A DNA stretch of 64,000 nucleotides. It comes from Bryobacteraceae bacterium (GTDB taxonomy: Bacteria > Acidobacteriota > Terriglobia > Bryobacterales > Bryobacteraceae). This document shows positions 47,933 to 57,077 of this stretch, in pieces. The notes below the pieces were generated by a model, which was not told where the DNA came from, did not search any database, and saw nothing but the letters and a program-made list of their open reading frames with translations. The stretch covers positions 10,629 through 74,628 of the forward strand of contig JANWXD010000015.1 in the NCBI GenBank assembly GCA_025055455.1, read 5' to 3'. A program made the translations under genes and the position numbers. Numbering within the stretch: the first letter of the stretch is position 1; every line of letters starts with the position of its first letter.

Positions 47933-49363
47933 ATGAAGGTAATGGAATACCCGATGCGGATCGGCGGGCAGTTGGTGAAAACCGACTCGCCCCGCCAAGT
48001 GGAACTTCCCTACGACGGCACGCCGGTTGCGACCGTCTACGAAGCGTCGCGGGAGCAGGTGGAGGCGGCGGTGGAAGCGGCGGCTGCCGCCGCGCCGGTG
48101 ATGCGGGAGCTGACGCTGGCTGAGCGCGCCGCCATTCTGCGCAAGGCGCACTTCCAGGTGCTGGAACGGCAGGAGGAGCTGGCGCGGACCATCAGCTCGG
48201 AAAGCGGCAAACCGCTTCGGGAGGCGCGCCTGGAGGTGGAACGGGCCTCGCAAACCCTGTTATTCAGCGCCGAGGAAGCCGACCGGCTGTGCGGCGAAGT
48301 GGTGCCGATGGAGGCTTCCCCCGCGGGCAAAGGGCGCTGGGCGATGACGCTGCGGGAGCCGCTCGGCATCATCGCCGCCATCACCCCCTTCAACTTCCCG
48401 CTGAATCTCGCGTTGCACAAGATCGGGCCCGCGATCGCCGCGGGCAACGCCGTGATCCACAAGCCGGCTTCCGCGACGCCCGTGAGCGCGCTCCGGATGG
48501 CGGAGATTTTCGAGCAATGCGGGCTGCCCAAAGGGGCGCTCAACGTCGTCACCGGTCCCGGCGGCGCCATCGGAGACCTGCTCTCCTGTCATCCGCGCAT
48601 CGCCATGATTACGTTTACGGGCAGCGCCGACGTCGGCCAGCGCATCCGCAAGCTGGCGGGCATGAAGCGGGTGACGCTGGAGCTCGGTTCCAACTCCGCC
48701 GTAATCCTCGAAGAAGACGCCGACCTCGATGAGGCGGTGCCACGTTGCGTCACGGGCAGCTTCGCTCACTCCGGGCAGGTTTGCATCTCGGTGCAGCGTA
48801 TTTTCGTCCATCGCAAGATCCGGGAATCATTCCTCGAGCGTTTCGTGGAAGCGACCCGAAAGCTGCGCATCGGCCACCCGCTCGATCCTTCGACGGAGAT
48901 CAGCTCACTCATCACGCCGCAGGATGCCGACCGCATCGAAAGCTGGATCGCTGAGGCGATGGAGGCGGGCGCGACCTTGCTTACGGGAGGCAGACGCGTG
49001 GGGCGCGCGACGGTGGAGCCGGCGATTCTCACGGACGTGCCGCCGCACGTGAAACTTTCGTGCAAGGAGGCGTTCGGTCCGGTGGTGGCTGTGAACTCTT
49101 ACGATCACCTCGACGAGGCGATCCGCATGGTGAACGACTCCGAGTACGGCTTGCAGGCGGGCATTTACACCCGCGACTTACGCAAGGCCTTCACGGCCGC
49201 TCGTCAGGTGCACGTGGGCGGCTTCCTGATCAATGACGTGCCGCAGTACCGCGTGGATTTGATGCCCTACGGCGGCGTCAAGCTGAGCGGCATGGGCCGG
49301 GAGGGGCCGCGATACGCCATCCAGGAGATGACCGAAGTCAAGCTCGTGGTGTGGAAGCCGTAG
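47933..49363 (+). CDS. Aldehyde dehydrogenase (NAD(P)+-dependent)
   Basis: 476 residues. Core motifs: ITPFNFPLNLALHKIGPAIA, ITFTGSADVGQRI (cofactor), VTLELGSNSAVIL (catalytic Glu), and HSGQVCISVQRIFVH (catalytic Cys near residue 284). The 'GQVCISVQRI' loop resembles lactaldehyde, phosphonoacetaldehyde and non-phosphorylating glyceraldehyde-3-phosphate dehydrogenases rather than betaine aldehyde forms. It oxidises an aldehyde to an acid in the cytoplasm. The ATG at 47933 is used; 47942 is an alternative. It converges on the secreted protein gene at 49401. Confidence 0.93.
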   Translation: MKVMEYPMRIGGQLVKTDSPRQVELPYDGTPVATVYEASREQVEAAVEAAAAAAPVMRELTLAERAAILRKAHFQVLERQEELARTISSESGKPLREARLEVERASQTLLFSAEEADRLCGEVVPMEASPAGKGRWAMTLREPLGIIAAITPFNFPLNLALHKIGPAIAAGNAVIHKPASATPVSALRMAEIFEQCGLPKGALNVVTGPGGAIGDLLSCHPRIAMITFTGSADVGQRIRKLAGMKRVTLELGSNSAVILEEDADLDEAVPRCVTGSFAHSGQVCISVQRIFVHRKIRESFLERFVEATRKLRIGHPLDPSTEISSLITPQDADRIESWIAEAMEAGATLLTGGRRVGRATVEPAILTDVPPHVKLSCKEAFGPVVAVNSYDHLDEAIRMVNDSEYGLQAGIYTRDLRKAFTAARQVHVGGFLINDVPQYRVDLMPYGGVKLSGMGREGPRYAIQEMTEVKLVVWKP

Positions 49364-49400
49364 CGCGACTGCCGTTGCCCGAAACCGGCCCCCGCAAGCG

Positions 49401-50918
49401 TCAAGAACTGGAGAGTTTCAGATCCAGGATCACGTTGTCCGATTCGTGCAACTCGATCGTCTGAGCCGATGCGGTTTCCCAATTCACCTCCTCCGGGCCG
49501 CGCGCTTCCAGGGAGGCGAAAACACGGTAGGTTCCCGGCGGAAGTCCTGCAAGGAGGTAATTGCCGTCGGCGTCCGTCCGGGCCGCGTCCTTTCCCGCGG
49601 CGCGATATGCGACGGAAGGATCCATGGGTCGGAGGAGGACCGTAGCGCCAGCCACCGGACGGCCGTCCGCGGTGGTGACCCTGCCACGGAGCGCGGCCGG
49701 CGCATTCGACAGCAGGATCCGCAGCAAGAACGGCTGGGCGGGCGCCAGAGAAAAGCGGCTGCCCTCGAGCTTACCACTTTCGCCAGAGATGCTTGCGACG
49801 AACACTTCTGGTGGGGTCACAACCGCTATTTCCCACAGTCCGGGCGTCAACGTCTCCCGACCATCGCACAGCACACGCCGCGCGGCCGACGCCTCGGGCG
49901 GGCGTTGGCGCCGCACGAAGACCATTACCTGGGCGGCCTCCGAACGGCGGCCCCCGAGGTCCTCGCAGCGCACGGACACGGTAGGTGCCGGGTTCGGCTC
50001 CAGGTGCAAACCTTCCAGGTCACCGCTCAGCCAGAAACTTCGGTAGCTCACGAGGTGGCGCCCGCCCTCGGAGGACTCGGCAAGAAGCTCGTAGCTGCCC
50101 GGCGGCAGCTGGTCGAAGAGAAAACTGCCGTCGCCATTGACGCTCGCATCGCGGCGGCCCAGATCCGAGTACAACGCCACGGAGCGCACCCCAGGCCAGC
50201 TGGTGCCCGTGACGCGAAACAGCTTGCCTGGCAGCGGCGTGATATTCACCGAGGTGGTCTCTGCATCCAGTCGCGCCTCGACAACGGCCGATTCCTCCAG
50301 CGAGAGGGTGTTGGGAAAGAAGGTCGGAAGCAGTTCGGTGCCGTCCTCCAGCTGAATGGGCGCCGTGCGAACGCAATAGAGGCCAGGCTCTAGCCCCGCA
50401 ATCCGGTAAACCCCGCGATCGTCCGTGCGGCCGTGCGCCACCAGCTCCAGCGGAGGCCCACGCCGGTATACCAGCACCTGCTGGTCCGGCAGTCCAACCC
50501 CGTTTTCGTCCGTGACCTGGCCGCTGATGACTGCCAATCGCGGCAGGCGCAGCTCGGCGACGAAACGGCTTCCCTCCTCCAGCACAATCGGGGTTCCGGG
50601 GCCCTTCCAGCGCCGCTGCCCGAAACGTGTGGCGGCGAATCCGGGCTTGGAGGCGGTCAAGAAGTAGACGCCGGCGGGCAGGTCCGTGAAGAGAAAGCGT
50701 CCTTGCGCGTCCGAGTAAGCGCGGTGAGGGCCTCCGGCTGCAGCTTCGAGCACCACGCGCGCCCGGGCCAAGGGGCGGCCGGTGGCCCCTTCCGCGACCA
50801 CGCCCTCGATCACCGCGGCGGCAACCGGGCAGACCAAAAGTAATGCGGGCGCTCCGCTAAGAAAGCTGGAGCAAAGTGAGCCAGCGCGACGCCGGCTTGT
50901 TCGACGCGGAGGATGCAT
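49401..50918 (-). CDS. Secreted carboxypeptidase-regulatory-domain protein
   Basis: 505 residues. The N-terminus (basic, then SGAPALLLVCPVAAAV) could be an export signal. At least four Ig-like regulatory units follow: IEGVVAEGATGRPLARARVV, ISGQVTDENGVGLPDQQVLV, the GPGVRSVALYSDLGRRDASV region, and LRGRVTTADGRPVAGATVLL with NYLLAGLPPGTYRVFASLEA. It resembles the protein at 21200. The start at 50918 overlaps the end of the HTH gene by 62 nt, so the true start may lie further in. It is the last gene of a long minus-strand run. Confidence 0.75.
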   Translation of the reverse strand: MHPPRRTSRRRAGSLCSSFLSGAPALLLVCPVAAAVIEGVVAEGATGRPLARARVVLEAAAGGPHRAYSDAQGRFLFTDLPAGVYFLTASKPGFAATRFGQRRWKGPGTPIVLEEGSRFVAELRLPRLAVISGQVTDENGVGLPDQQVLVYRRGPPLELVAHGRTDDRGVYRIAGLEPGLYCVRTAPIQLEDGTELLPTFFPNTLSLEESAVVEARLDAETTSVNITPLPGKLFRVTGTSWPGVRSVALYSDLGRRDASVNGDGSFLFDQLPPGSYELLAESSEGGRHLVSYRSFWLSGDLEGLHLEPNPAPTVSVRCEDLGGRRSEAAQVMVFVRRQRPPEASAARRVLCDGRETLTPGLWEIAVVTPPEVFVASISGESGKLEGSRFSLAPAQPFLLRILLSNAPAALRGRVTTADGRPVAGATVLLRPMDPSVAYRAAGKDAARTDADGNYLLAGLPPGTYRVFASLEARGPEEVNWETASAQTIELHESDNVILDLKLSSS

Positions 50919-51195
50919 TTACCGGAGGCTCGTAGTCGCGACTTAATACGCGATACTTTTGTACTAACTCTATCTCATCGTATTCTATGGCGCGAGCGTA
51001 CTGTCGGATATAACTTGTGTTGAAAATGCCGCCTGGCAGCTTGGCAAATTCGCCTGCTTCGATCGCCTCGAGGAAACGCTTACTGATCTTGGTCATTTGA
51101 GCGATCGAGTCTAAGGTAATGCCCCTGGACTCCCGCACTGCCGCCAAGTCCGGCCAGCCTACGGAACGCTTTCCCTCACCGGCACCTTCCATCAC
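50857..51195 (-). CDS. Helix-turn-helix protein (RodZ N-terminal type, no membrane tail)
   Basis: 112 residues. A Cro/HTH_25 motif is clear: DLAAVRESRGITLDSIAQMT, KISKRFLEAIEAGEFAKLPG, GIFNTSYIRQYARAIEYDE. 'GIFxxxYIRxYA' is the signature of the RodZ-like cytoskeletal HTH. Unlike RodZ there is no transmembrane helix or periplasmic domain; the chain ends soon after. It may be a free regulator of the neighbouring genes or a trimmed RodZ-like protein. Its 3' end overlaps the start of the next gene. Confidence 0.8.
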   Translation of the reverse strand: MMEGAGEGKRSVGWPDLAAVRESRGITLDSIAQMTKISKRFLEAIEAGEFAKLPGGIFNTSYIRQYARAIEYDEIELVQKYRVLSRDYEPPVNASSASNKPASRWLTLLQLS

Positions 51196-51406
51196 TGCCT
51201 CACCCTCGATTGGCAGTCTCTCTCAGGTCCAACCTCGCCGTCGGCTATGGGGACCGCTTGGGTGAACCGCTAACAGTATCCCACAAAAGCCCCGCGACCG
51301 CCAAGCCTTTTGGAAGAAAAAGTACAAGCCTGCCAAGGGTTTGGGAGCGGGTTCTAGGAATCCACCCCCGCCTTTGGGTGGGTACCTCGCAAAGGGCAGT
51401 CTCGCT

Positions 51407-52783
51407 TCAAGGAATCATCGTTCGGGGCACCTTGGTCACGCCGTGCTGATTGGCCATCTCGATCTCATAGGAAACAATGCGTAGGCCGTTGCCCACGACC
51501 GGGAATACAGCGCGCAGCAGAAACAGGCCCCCAAAGCTGCTCGATCGAAAATACTCTTGAAAGGCGGACCGGACGTCCACAGGAATGGCGCCGGGCCGCA
51601 CCACCTTACCTTCCCGGTCGAAAAACGTGAAGGTCACGCGGGAGGCCGTGCGCGAGGTGTCGAAACCGGCCACCTGGAGTTCGAGGTTGGAGGCACTCCG
51701 GAGTCCGCGAGTCGAATCGACGACCACCGGGCCGGGCGGCACCGACAGTTCCAGCCTCTCGGTGTGGGCTCCGAGCCTTGCCGTCAGCACGACGGTGCCG
51801 GCTGTGGTGCCGGTCTGAAGGATCGCCTCCGCCTGGTCGCCGAACCGGGCCATAGTCTGGCCGGCGGTGACGGTGAAGCTCAAAGTTCGCGTGTTGGAGG
51901 GCAGGAAGACGATACCAGGATCCGTTCCCGGTCCGGGAACCGCCGCGGTAAACGAGACGCCGAGTTCGCCAGCACCCGAGAAGCGCGGCGCCTCTGCGAG
52001 CCGGATACCGACCCGGACCTGCTTGCCGGCGCCGATCGTGACAGGCTCGACCCAGATCTGGGGCCGGGGAAAGTCCGCGTGTTCCCCGGCTCCGCGCAGC
52101 ACGTAGCTGCGGCCGTCAATCTCGAGTCGACCTTCCTGAAGACCCGTGGCCACTGGAGTGAACGCCACCTCGAAATTCACCGACCGACCGGAGCTCAACT
52201 CCAAAGGGGCGCGAAGCGGCGCCGCCAGCCGGAAGGAAGCGCCGCTCACGGAGAGGGAGAAAACGCTCAAGCGTTCGGGGAGCGGATTCACGAGTTCGAA
52301 GGAGCGTGTAACGCTCTGGCCCACCGCGACCGTTCCGAACAGAGCCGCCTCGCCCGGTAACAGTTCGATGCGGGATGAATCCCGCATGTAGTAAAGGCGG
52401 AAGCTCGGCGTGGCGATGCCGAGCAGCGTCGTCAGGCGGATGCCGTTCACGTTCAGAAAAGCCGTGTAACTGGCGGGGGTCAGCGGGTGGAAACGCACCA
52501 CGAAATCCAAAGCCGCTCCGGCGCCGAGCTCCAGGGGCCAGGCGTCGAACCGTGTCTGCAACGAGAAGCGCTGGCCGGCCACGTTGAGGCCGCTGAGCGT
52601 GACGGGGTGGCTAGAGACGTTGCGGAGGCGGAAGGTGGTATCCAGCGTCAGGCCGGCGGGCACGGTCCCCACCATGAAGGATTCCCCCACCGACTCTTCT
52701 CCGGTTGGGCGGACCACCCACAGCCGGATCTGGGCTCCGAGCCAGATGGGCGTCAGCAGCGCGAGCAGCAATACCGCCTTCAT
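51407..52783 (-). CDS. Secreted protein with ASPM-SPD2-Hydin-like (choice-of-anchor) domains
   Basis: 458 residues. A signal peptide (MKAVLLLALLTPIWLGAQIR) is followed by two ASH-type beta sandwiches: VGTVPAGLTLDTTFRLRNVS, LGAGAALDFVVRFHPLTPAS, then FGTVAVGQSVTRSFELVNPL, LSSGRSVNFEVAFTPVATGL. The pattern 'V.vg......f.l.N....l....v.F.P' repeats. A Calx-beta-like or Ig-like C-terminal part follows (GELGVSFTAAVPGPGTDPGI). Such domains mediate protein binding at cell surfaces. The start overlaps the preceding gene stop (ATGA). Confidence 0.75.
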   Translation of the reverse strand: MKAVLLLALLTPIWLGAQIRLWVVRPTGEESVGESFMVGTVPAGLTLDTTFRLRNVSSHPVTLSGLNVAGQRFSLQTRFDAWPLELGAGAALDFVVRFHPLTPASYTAFLNVNGIRLTTLLGIATPSFRLYYMRDSSRIELLPGEAALFGTVAVGQSVTRSFELVNPLPERLSVFSLSVSGASFRLAAPLRAPLELSSGRSVNFEVAFTPVATGLQEGRLEIDGRSYVLRGAGEHADFPRPQIWVEPVTIGAGKQVRVGIRLAEAPRFSGAGELGVSFTAAVPGPGTDPGIVFLPSNTRTLSFTVTAGQTMARFGDQAEAILQTGTTAGTVVLTARLGAHTERLELSVPPGPVVVDSTRGLRSASNLELQVAGFDTSRTASRVTFTFFDREGKVVRPGAIPVDVRSAFQEYFRSSSFGGLFLLRAVFPVVGNGLRIVSYEIEMANQHGVTKVPRTMIP

Positions 52784-53559
52784 GGCGTGGTCCCCGGCAA
52801 GTAGTACTGCTCGAGCTGGCCGGCGCGGAGGCGGACGGCCCGCCGTCCCCATGGTCCTTCAAGGGCGACCAAGAGCCATCCCGGCCCCAGGTCGTGCAGC
52901 GCTTTGACGGGCGCCTCCGTCACGATACGCAGCTCGAAGCCCTCGGCGGACCGCAACACGACGGTATGGCTCTCCGCGAAAGCCAGCGTGCCGTCGCGCA
53001 GCAAGACAACGGGCTCGGAGAGGTTGACGAGCGGCGACTCGATTTCCAGCCGCCCTTCGGGCGAAAATTCCAGCAGAGCCAAGCCCTCACTGCGGCGCAC
53101 CACCAGGCCGATCCTCCCGTCGGCCAAATAGCCGAGGCTGATCACGGCATCGGTGACGGGCGGCTCGAGCGGCAGTGGCTCCATCGTGCAGCCGCGCACG
53201 CGGACCAGCTGGCCCGGCGCTGCGAACCAAGCGAGAGCGTCCTCGCCCGAGGCCGAGAAACCGAACCGGACCGTGCCGGACGGCACCCCCTGGCGGCAGA
53301 GAACCTCACCCTCCAGCGTCAGCACCGCAAGTTGACCGCCCGCGGCCTCGGCTTCCCGATGGGCCAGCAAGTAGCGTCCGGTGTGCTCGACGCGCTCCCA
53401 GTCCCAGCTGGAGCCGAGCACGAAGCTATTCGCGACGCCGTAGACTAAGGCGGGACGCCCCGAGACGTTCGGGATCACTCCCACGAGAGGCGGCGTCAAA
53501 CCGGACTGGGCGAACGCTGCGGCGGCGCCCCACAGTAGCGCGCTCGCCAGACGCTTCAT
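52780..53559 (-). CDS. Secreted beta-rich protein of unknown function
   Basis: 259 residues with a signal peptide (MKRLASALLWGAAAAFAQSG). The rest is made of short strands with regular 'G.l..v...g....' turns (GRYLLAHREAEAAGGQLAVL, RIGLVVRRSEGLALLEFSPE, TLAFAESHTVVLRSAEGFEL). This suggests a small beta propeller or sandwich, but I recognise no family. It overlaps both neighbours by 4 nt (ATGA at each end), so its product is likely made in a fixed ratio with theirs. Confidence 0.65.
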   Translation of the reverse strand: MKRLASALLWGAAAAFAQSGLTPPLVGVIPNVSGRPALVYGVANSFVLGSSWDWERVEHTGRYLLAHREAEAAGGQLAVLTLEGEVLCRQGVPSGTVRFGFSASGEDALAWFAAPGQLVRVRGCTMEPLPLEPPVTDAVISLGYLADGRIGLVVRRSEGLALLEFSPEGRLEIESPLVNLSEPVVLLRDGTLAFAESHTVVLRSAEGFELRIVTEAPVKALHDLGPGWLLVALEGPWGRRAVRLRAGQLEQYYLPGTTP

Positions 53560-54215
53560 CGCGGGCCTCCAATCGTCACCGATGGCGTGCCGATGCTGAG
53601 ATCCGATGCGGCGCCTGTGGCGGCCTCCCCTGCGTTGCGTTTCACCCAACCCAAGCCGGCCGCAGCGCCGGCCGCCGCCACTCCGGCGACCATCGCCACT
53701 TTGAGCCAGCTCCGGCGGGGCTTGAACGGTGGCAGCCCAAGGTCGCCCCCAGAAGCAGCGGTCGGGGGCGTGCCGCCGGACTGCGCCGCCGCGCCCGAGA
53801 GAATCTGCTCGACGACCAATCCCGCGCGGGCGCCCGCTTTCGCCGCAGTGATGCGGATTTCGACCACTCCGGGGGCATCGCCCCACCGTATGGCCCCAGG
53901 AGCGGCCCGGCCGTCGGCGCCGGTGATCGTGATATCGGTGCGCAGACCGTTGGAGAAAAGGCCCGACGGTTCCTGCTCGGGCAGGCGAAACGCCACTACG
54001 GCGCCTTCCAGCGGCCGGCCGGTCTCATCGGTCACTTCGACGAGAAGCGGTCTCGGAACCGTGGATCCGGCGCGGAATTCCGCTCGCTCCCCCTGTAGCA
54101 CGCGGATCCGAACCGCAGTCGCAGATGGCGCACCGGCCGCCGCCATCAGCTCGAAGACTGGGGCGAAAACAGGGAAGGCCAGCAGGCTCGCCCCGACGAC
54201 AGATAGGATTTTCAT
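53556..54215 (-). CDS. Exported Ig-like (invasin/Big_1-type) protein with C-terminal membrane helix
   Basis: 219 residues. A signal peptide (MKILSVVGASLLAFPVFAPV) is followed by an Ig-like domain, VRIRVLQGERAEFRAGSTVP, then RPLLVEVTDETGRPLEGAVV with AFRLPEQEPSGLF. This is the 'V.V.D..G.Pl.ga.V.f' pattern of Big_1/invasin units. A C-terminal basic segment and alanine-rich helix (KPRRSWLKVAMVAGVAAAGA) would anchor it in the membrane. It starts inside the end of a doubtful small reading frame and ends in an ATGA overlap with the next gene. Confidence 0.7.
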   Translation of the reverse strand: MKILSVVGASLLAFPVFAPVFELMAAAGAPSATAVRIRVLQGERAEFRAGSTVPRPLLVEVTDETGRPLEGAVVAFRLPEQEPSGLFSNGLRTDITITGADGRAAPGAIRWGDAPGVVEIRITAAKAGARAGLVVEQILSGAAAQSGGTPPTAASGGDLGLPPFKPRRSWLKVAMVAGVAAAGAAAGLGWVKRNAGEAATGAASDLSIGTPSVTIGGPR

Positions 54216-54460
54216 AGCTTGGCACCTTGGGCCGGCGAGCTTCCGGACGGAGGCACAGCTGAGCCGGCGCGCAACCGCACCGCCGGTGGCCGTATCCGGG
54301 CCTCCCGCCCGAGCGCAGCCTCGATAAGGTAGTGGACCTTGGCTGGCAAAGTTTGCCGGAAATTTGCGGTTTGCGACGGAACGGCACCTCTGACGCTCGC
54401 CGCCCGGAGCCCGAGGGGCTTGCGGATGCGACCGTTGAGAGCCTGTCTAGCGGCCCGCAC
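54212..54460 (-). CDS. Possible small protein between coupled genes
   Basis: 82 codons from a GTG whose G is the last base of the TonB gene stop (TAGTG), ending in an ATGA overlap with the Ig-like gene. The product is basic (RIRKPLGLRAASVRGAVPSQ) with one helical stretch (LPAKVHYLIEAALGREARIR). I recognise no family. The overlaps on both sides fit the style of this operon, but the composition is also what a spurious frame would give at this GC content. Confidence 0.25.
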   Translation of the reverse strand: MRAARQALNGRIRKPLGLRAASVRGAVPSQTANFRQTLPAKVHYLIEAALGREARIRPPAVRLRAGSAVPPSGSSPAQGAKL

Positions 54461-57069
54461 TACAAATTCAGGCGCACCCCGAGCTGCAATACTCGCCCGT
54501 CATTGAGCGTGTTCGTGATCCGCCCGAAGCTGGGTGCACTCAGGTTTCTCTGCGGCTCGTCGAACTGGGGATGGTTGCCCAAGTTGTAGGCTTCAATCCG
54601 CACCTGGACCGTCCATTCGCGAGATCGGCGCCAGCGCCACTGTCTGGCCAGGGCCGCGTTGAGATTGGCGATACCGTCTTTACGGAAAGTGTTGCGGCCG
54701 AGCGAACCGCGGAGCTCGCCAGGCCGCATGAAGGCAAACCGATCCCGCTGCAGGATCCGCGGGGCCGCGTCGGGATGCGCCACCGCCTGGCCGAGGATGG
54801 ACGGATCGAGGATGTGAGGGCGGTCGCCCGGTCCGCCATCCACGTTGCCGAAGCCCGGCGCGTCCGAACCCGCGTACAAGGTGAAGGGCGTGCCCGTTTT
54901 GAAGAGCGCCGCGCCGGAAAGCTGCCAGCCCTCCAGCCACCGAGTCGCCGCGCGCGGCAAAGTCGAAGCGCGTGGCAGCTCCCAGCTCCAATAAAGCAAC
55001 AGCGCATGGGTGGCGTCGAAGGCGCTGAGACCCTTACGGTCGCGAAAAGCGTCGTATTGCCACTGGCTGCGGCCCCGCGTCAGATCGCGGTTGGCCGCCG
55101 TGGCGGCGTAGTCCACGCCTTCGTCGATGGCCTTGCCGAACGTGTACGTAACGCCCGCGCTCCAGTTGCGCCAGGAGGAGAGTTCGAAAGAGGCTTGGGC
55201 CGCGTCCAAATACGCGACCCCTCCGTTGACGATATGTTTCACCTCGTAGTATCGGGGGTCAGGACGGCGCACATCTACGGTTTCGGTAGTCAGCGGGACT
55301 CCCGGCACAGGTTCGGCCCGATTCAGAATGAAGGCATTTAGTAGCTTGAAGCTCCGGCTGCCGACGTAGGCGAGCCGCAGACGCGAACGCAGGCCCAACG
55401 GGCGCTCCAGTTGCAGGGTGTACTGGTGGGCGTAGGGCGACACCAGATCCGGCGAAAGGACGGTCGGCGAGTAGCGTGCCTTCGGGTCGTCGAGCTTGAC
55501 GCCCCGCAGGGGATCCGCCAAGTCAGGATTTTGCACCTGGATGTAGCGCACGTGCGGCGGATTGTTTCGGATCTGCTGGTAGGTGACAGGTGGAATCCGG
55601 CCGAACGAGACGCCGTACGAGGCACGCACCACCCAGTCTGCGGCTGCCTCCCAGCTCAAAGCCAGCCGCGGGCTGAAGTTGTTGCAATCGCAGCGGTATG
55701 GGATCCGATCCATGCGGTGGACTTCGATCGGGGCCGTTTCCAGCGAGTAGCGCAGGCCATAGTAAAGCTGGAGGCGGGGGTGCACGCGCCAGCGGTCCGC
55801 GGCGTAGACGTTCGCTCCCCAGTTGCGGAAACCGCGGGCCAATTCTCCGATGGTGACCTCGTAGGTCGTGGGCGTTCCGTACAGCAAGTTCTCGATCGCG
55901 CTGCGTCCAAAGTTGTTACTGAACTGGAAGAAACCGCGCTGGTTGTTGCTTTCCACCCCGTTGAGTTGGAACCGCGTGACGTCGGCGCCGACGGTAAGGA
56001 CATGAGCCCCTGAAGCCGGGCGGTGTGCGGCAAGCCCTCCCCAGCGGAAACTGTTCTCGGCCCGATCGATGGGGAAATGACTCTCGGGACCGAGCTCTTC
56101 GATCTGGAAGCCGATCCGGACGCGCGGGCCGACCGCGTTCGGCTCCGGCAACAGGGCGGAGCGGACGCGATGAAAGGCAAACCCCAAGGCCGCTTCCGTT
56201 GCGGGGCCTAGCAATGCGCGCCACGTCAACTGGGAACGGTGCGTGTGGATCTCGGTGTCCGGGTTCTGACCGGCGACAAACTGGAAGGCGCGGATGCGCT
56301 GGCGGCTGAGAGAATGCGCAGCGGACAAGCGCCCGCGGGCCGTTTCGGGAGCGTCCCAAACCGCCTCGGCGCGGGTCTCATCGATGCGTTGAGGCGCATT
56401 GGTGTTGAGGGCGCGAGGATCGAAATCCGGACGATTGGGGAGGCTGGCTGGGTAGGCGGCCAGGAACCGGGCCACGATGGCGCGCACGTGCGGATCCTGG
56501 GCGCGCGGCGTGCGCTCGGAAGCCAGGGGCACCAGCACGTTGCCGTTCACCATGCCGCGGACTTTGTTCTGGGAGGCGGTCAGCGTCAAGCCGCCGAAAC
56601 GTCCCAGGCTTCCCGCGGCCCGGGCGCCGTAGGCGTTGCGGCGCGAGGGGAGAACGTCGCCGACCTGGAAGAAACTTCGAGCGTTGAAGACACTGTTCTG
56701 GTGCCACCAATGCCACTCGGAATGCCATGCGCCGGCACGCGGGGCGGCACGCAGGACCCCGGGCTCTTGCGGCGGCTGGCCGTGCTCGGCAGCGAAGTAG
56801 CCTCTTTCGGCGGCGGGTTCGACCACCGGGGTCACGTTGTTGCCGAGGCGGATGTTCGCCTCCCGAATCGCTTCGTTGTCGATGCGGTGGACGGGAACGT
56901 TCTCATTGCGCTGGGCCGCGGCGTCAAGCTGCCGGCGGGTCTCCCTGGGTAAGGTTGGGCGCCGCTCGCCGGGCGGTTCTTGGGCAGCGGCGAACGACGG
57001 AGAGCTCTGAGCGGCCACCCACGGTGTTGCCGCGCACAGCCACAGCACCCCCCTCGCGATTCCGGACAC
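54460..57069 (-). CDS. TonB-receptor-type outer-membrane barrel lacking an obvious plug
   Basis: 869 residues from a GTG at 57069 (GAGG 6 nt upstream). After a leader (GVLWLCAATPWVAAQSSPSF) there are only about 110 residues before barrel-like sequence begins (HWWHQNSVFNARSFFQVGDV). Oar-family barrel landmarks follow: YAADRWRVHPRLQLYYGLRY, VVRASYGVSFGRIPPVTYQQ, YTLQLERPLGLRSRLRLAYV, FELSSWRNWSAGVTYTFGKA and a closing VLQLGVRLNL. No carboxypeptidase-regulatory domain and no recognisable plug are seen. It may be an open porin-like derivative or use a diverged plug. The TPR gene ends 9 bp upstream. Confidence 0.85.
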   Translation of the reverse strand: MSGIARGVLWLCAATPWVAAQSSPSFAAAQEPPGERRPTLPRETRRQLDAAAQRNENVPVHRIDNEAIREANIRLGNNVTPVVEPAAERGYFAAEHGQPPQEPGVLRAAPRAGAWHSEWHWWHQNSVFNARSFFQVGDVLPSRRNAYGARAAGSLGRFGGLTLTASQNKVRGMVNGNVLVPLASERTPRAQDPHVRAIVARFLAAYPASLPNRPDFDPRALNTNAPQRIDETRAEAVWDAPETARGRLSAAHSLSRQRIRAFQFVAGQNPDTEIHTHRSQLTWRALLGPATEAALGFAFHRVRSALLPEPNAVGPRVRIGFQIEELGPESHFPIDRAENSFRWGGLAAHRPASGAHVLTVGADVTRFQLNGVESNNQRGFFQFSNNFGRSAIENLLYGTPTTYEVTIGELARGFRNWGANVYAADRWRVHPRLQLYYGLRYSLETAPIEVHRMDRIPYRCDCNNFSPRLALSWEAAADWVVRASYGVSFGRIPPVTYQQIRNNPPHVRYIQVQNPDLADPLRGVKLDDPKARYSPTVLSPDLVSPYAHQYTLQLERPLGLRSRLRLAYVGSRSFKLLNAFILNRAEPVPGVPLTTETVDVRRPDPRYYEVKHIVNGGVAYLDAAQASFELSSWRNWSAGVTYTFGKAIDEGVDYAATAANRDLTRGRSQWQYDAFRDRKGLSAFDATHALLLYWSWELPRASTLPRAATRWLEGWQLSGAALFKTGTPFTLYAGSDAPGFGNVDGGPGDRPHILDPSILGQAVAHPDAAPRILQRDRFAFMRPGELRGSLGRNTFRKDGIANLNAALARQWRWRRSREWTVQVRIEAYNLGNHPQFDEPQRNLSAPSFGRITNTLNDGRVLQLGVRLNL

Positions 57070-57077
57070 CTAAGTCC

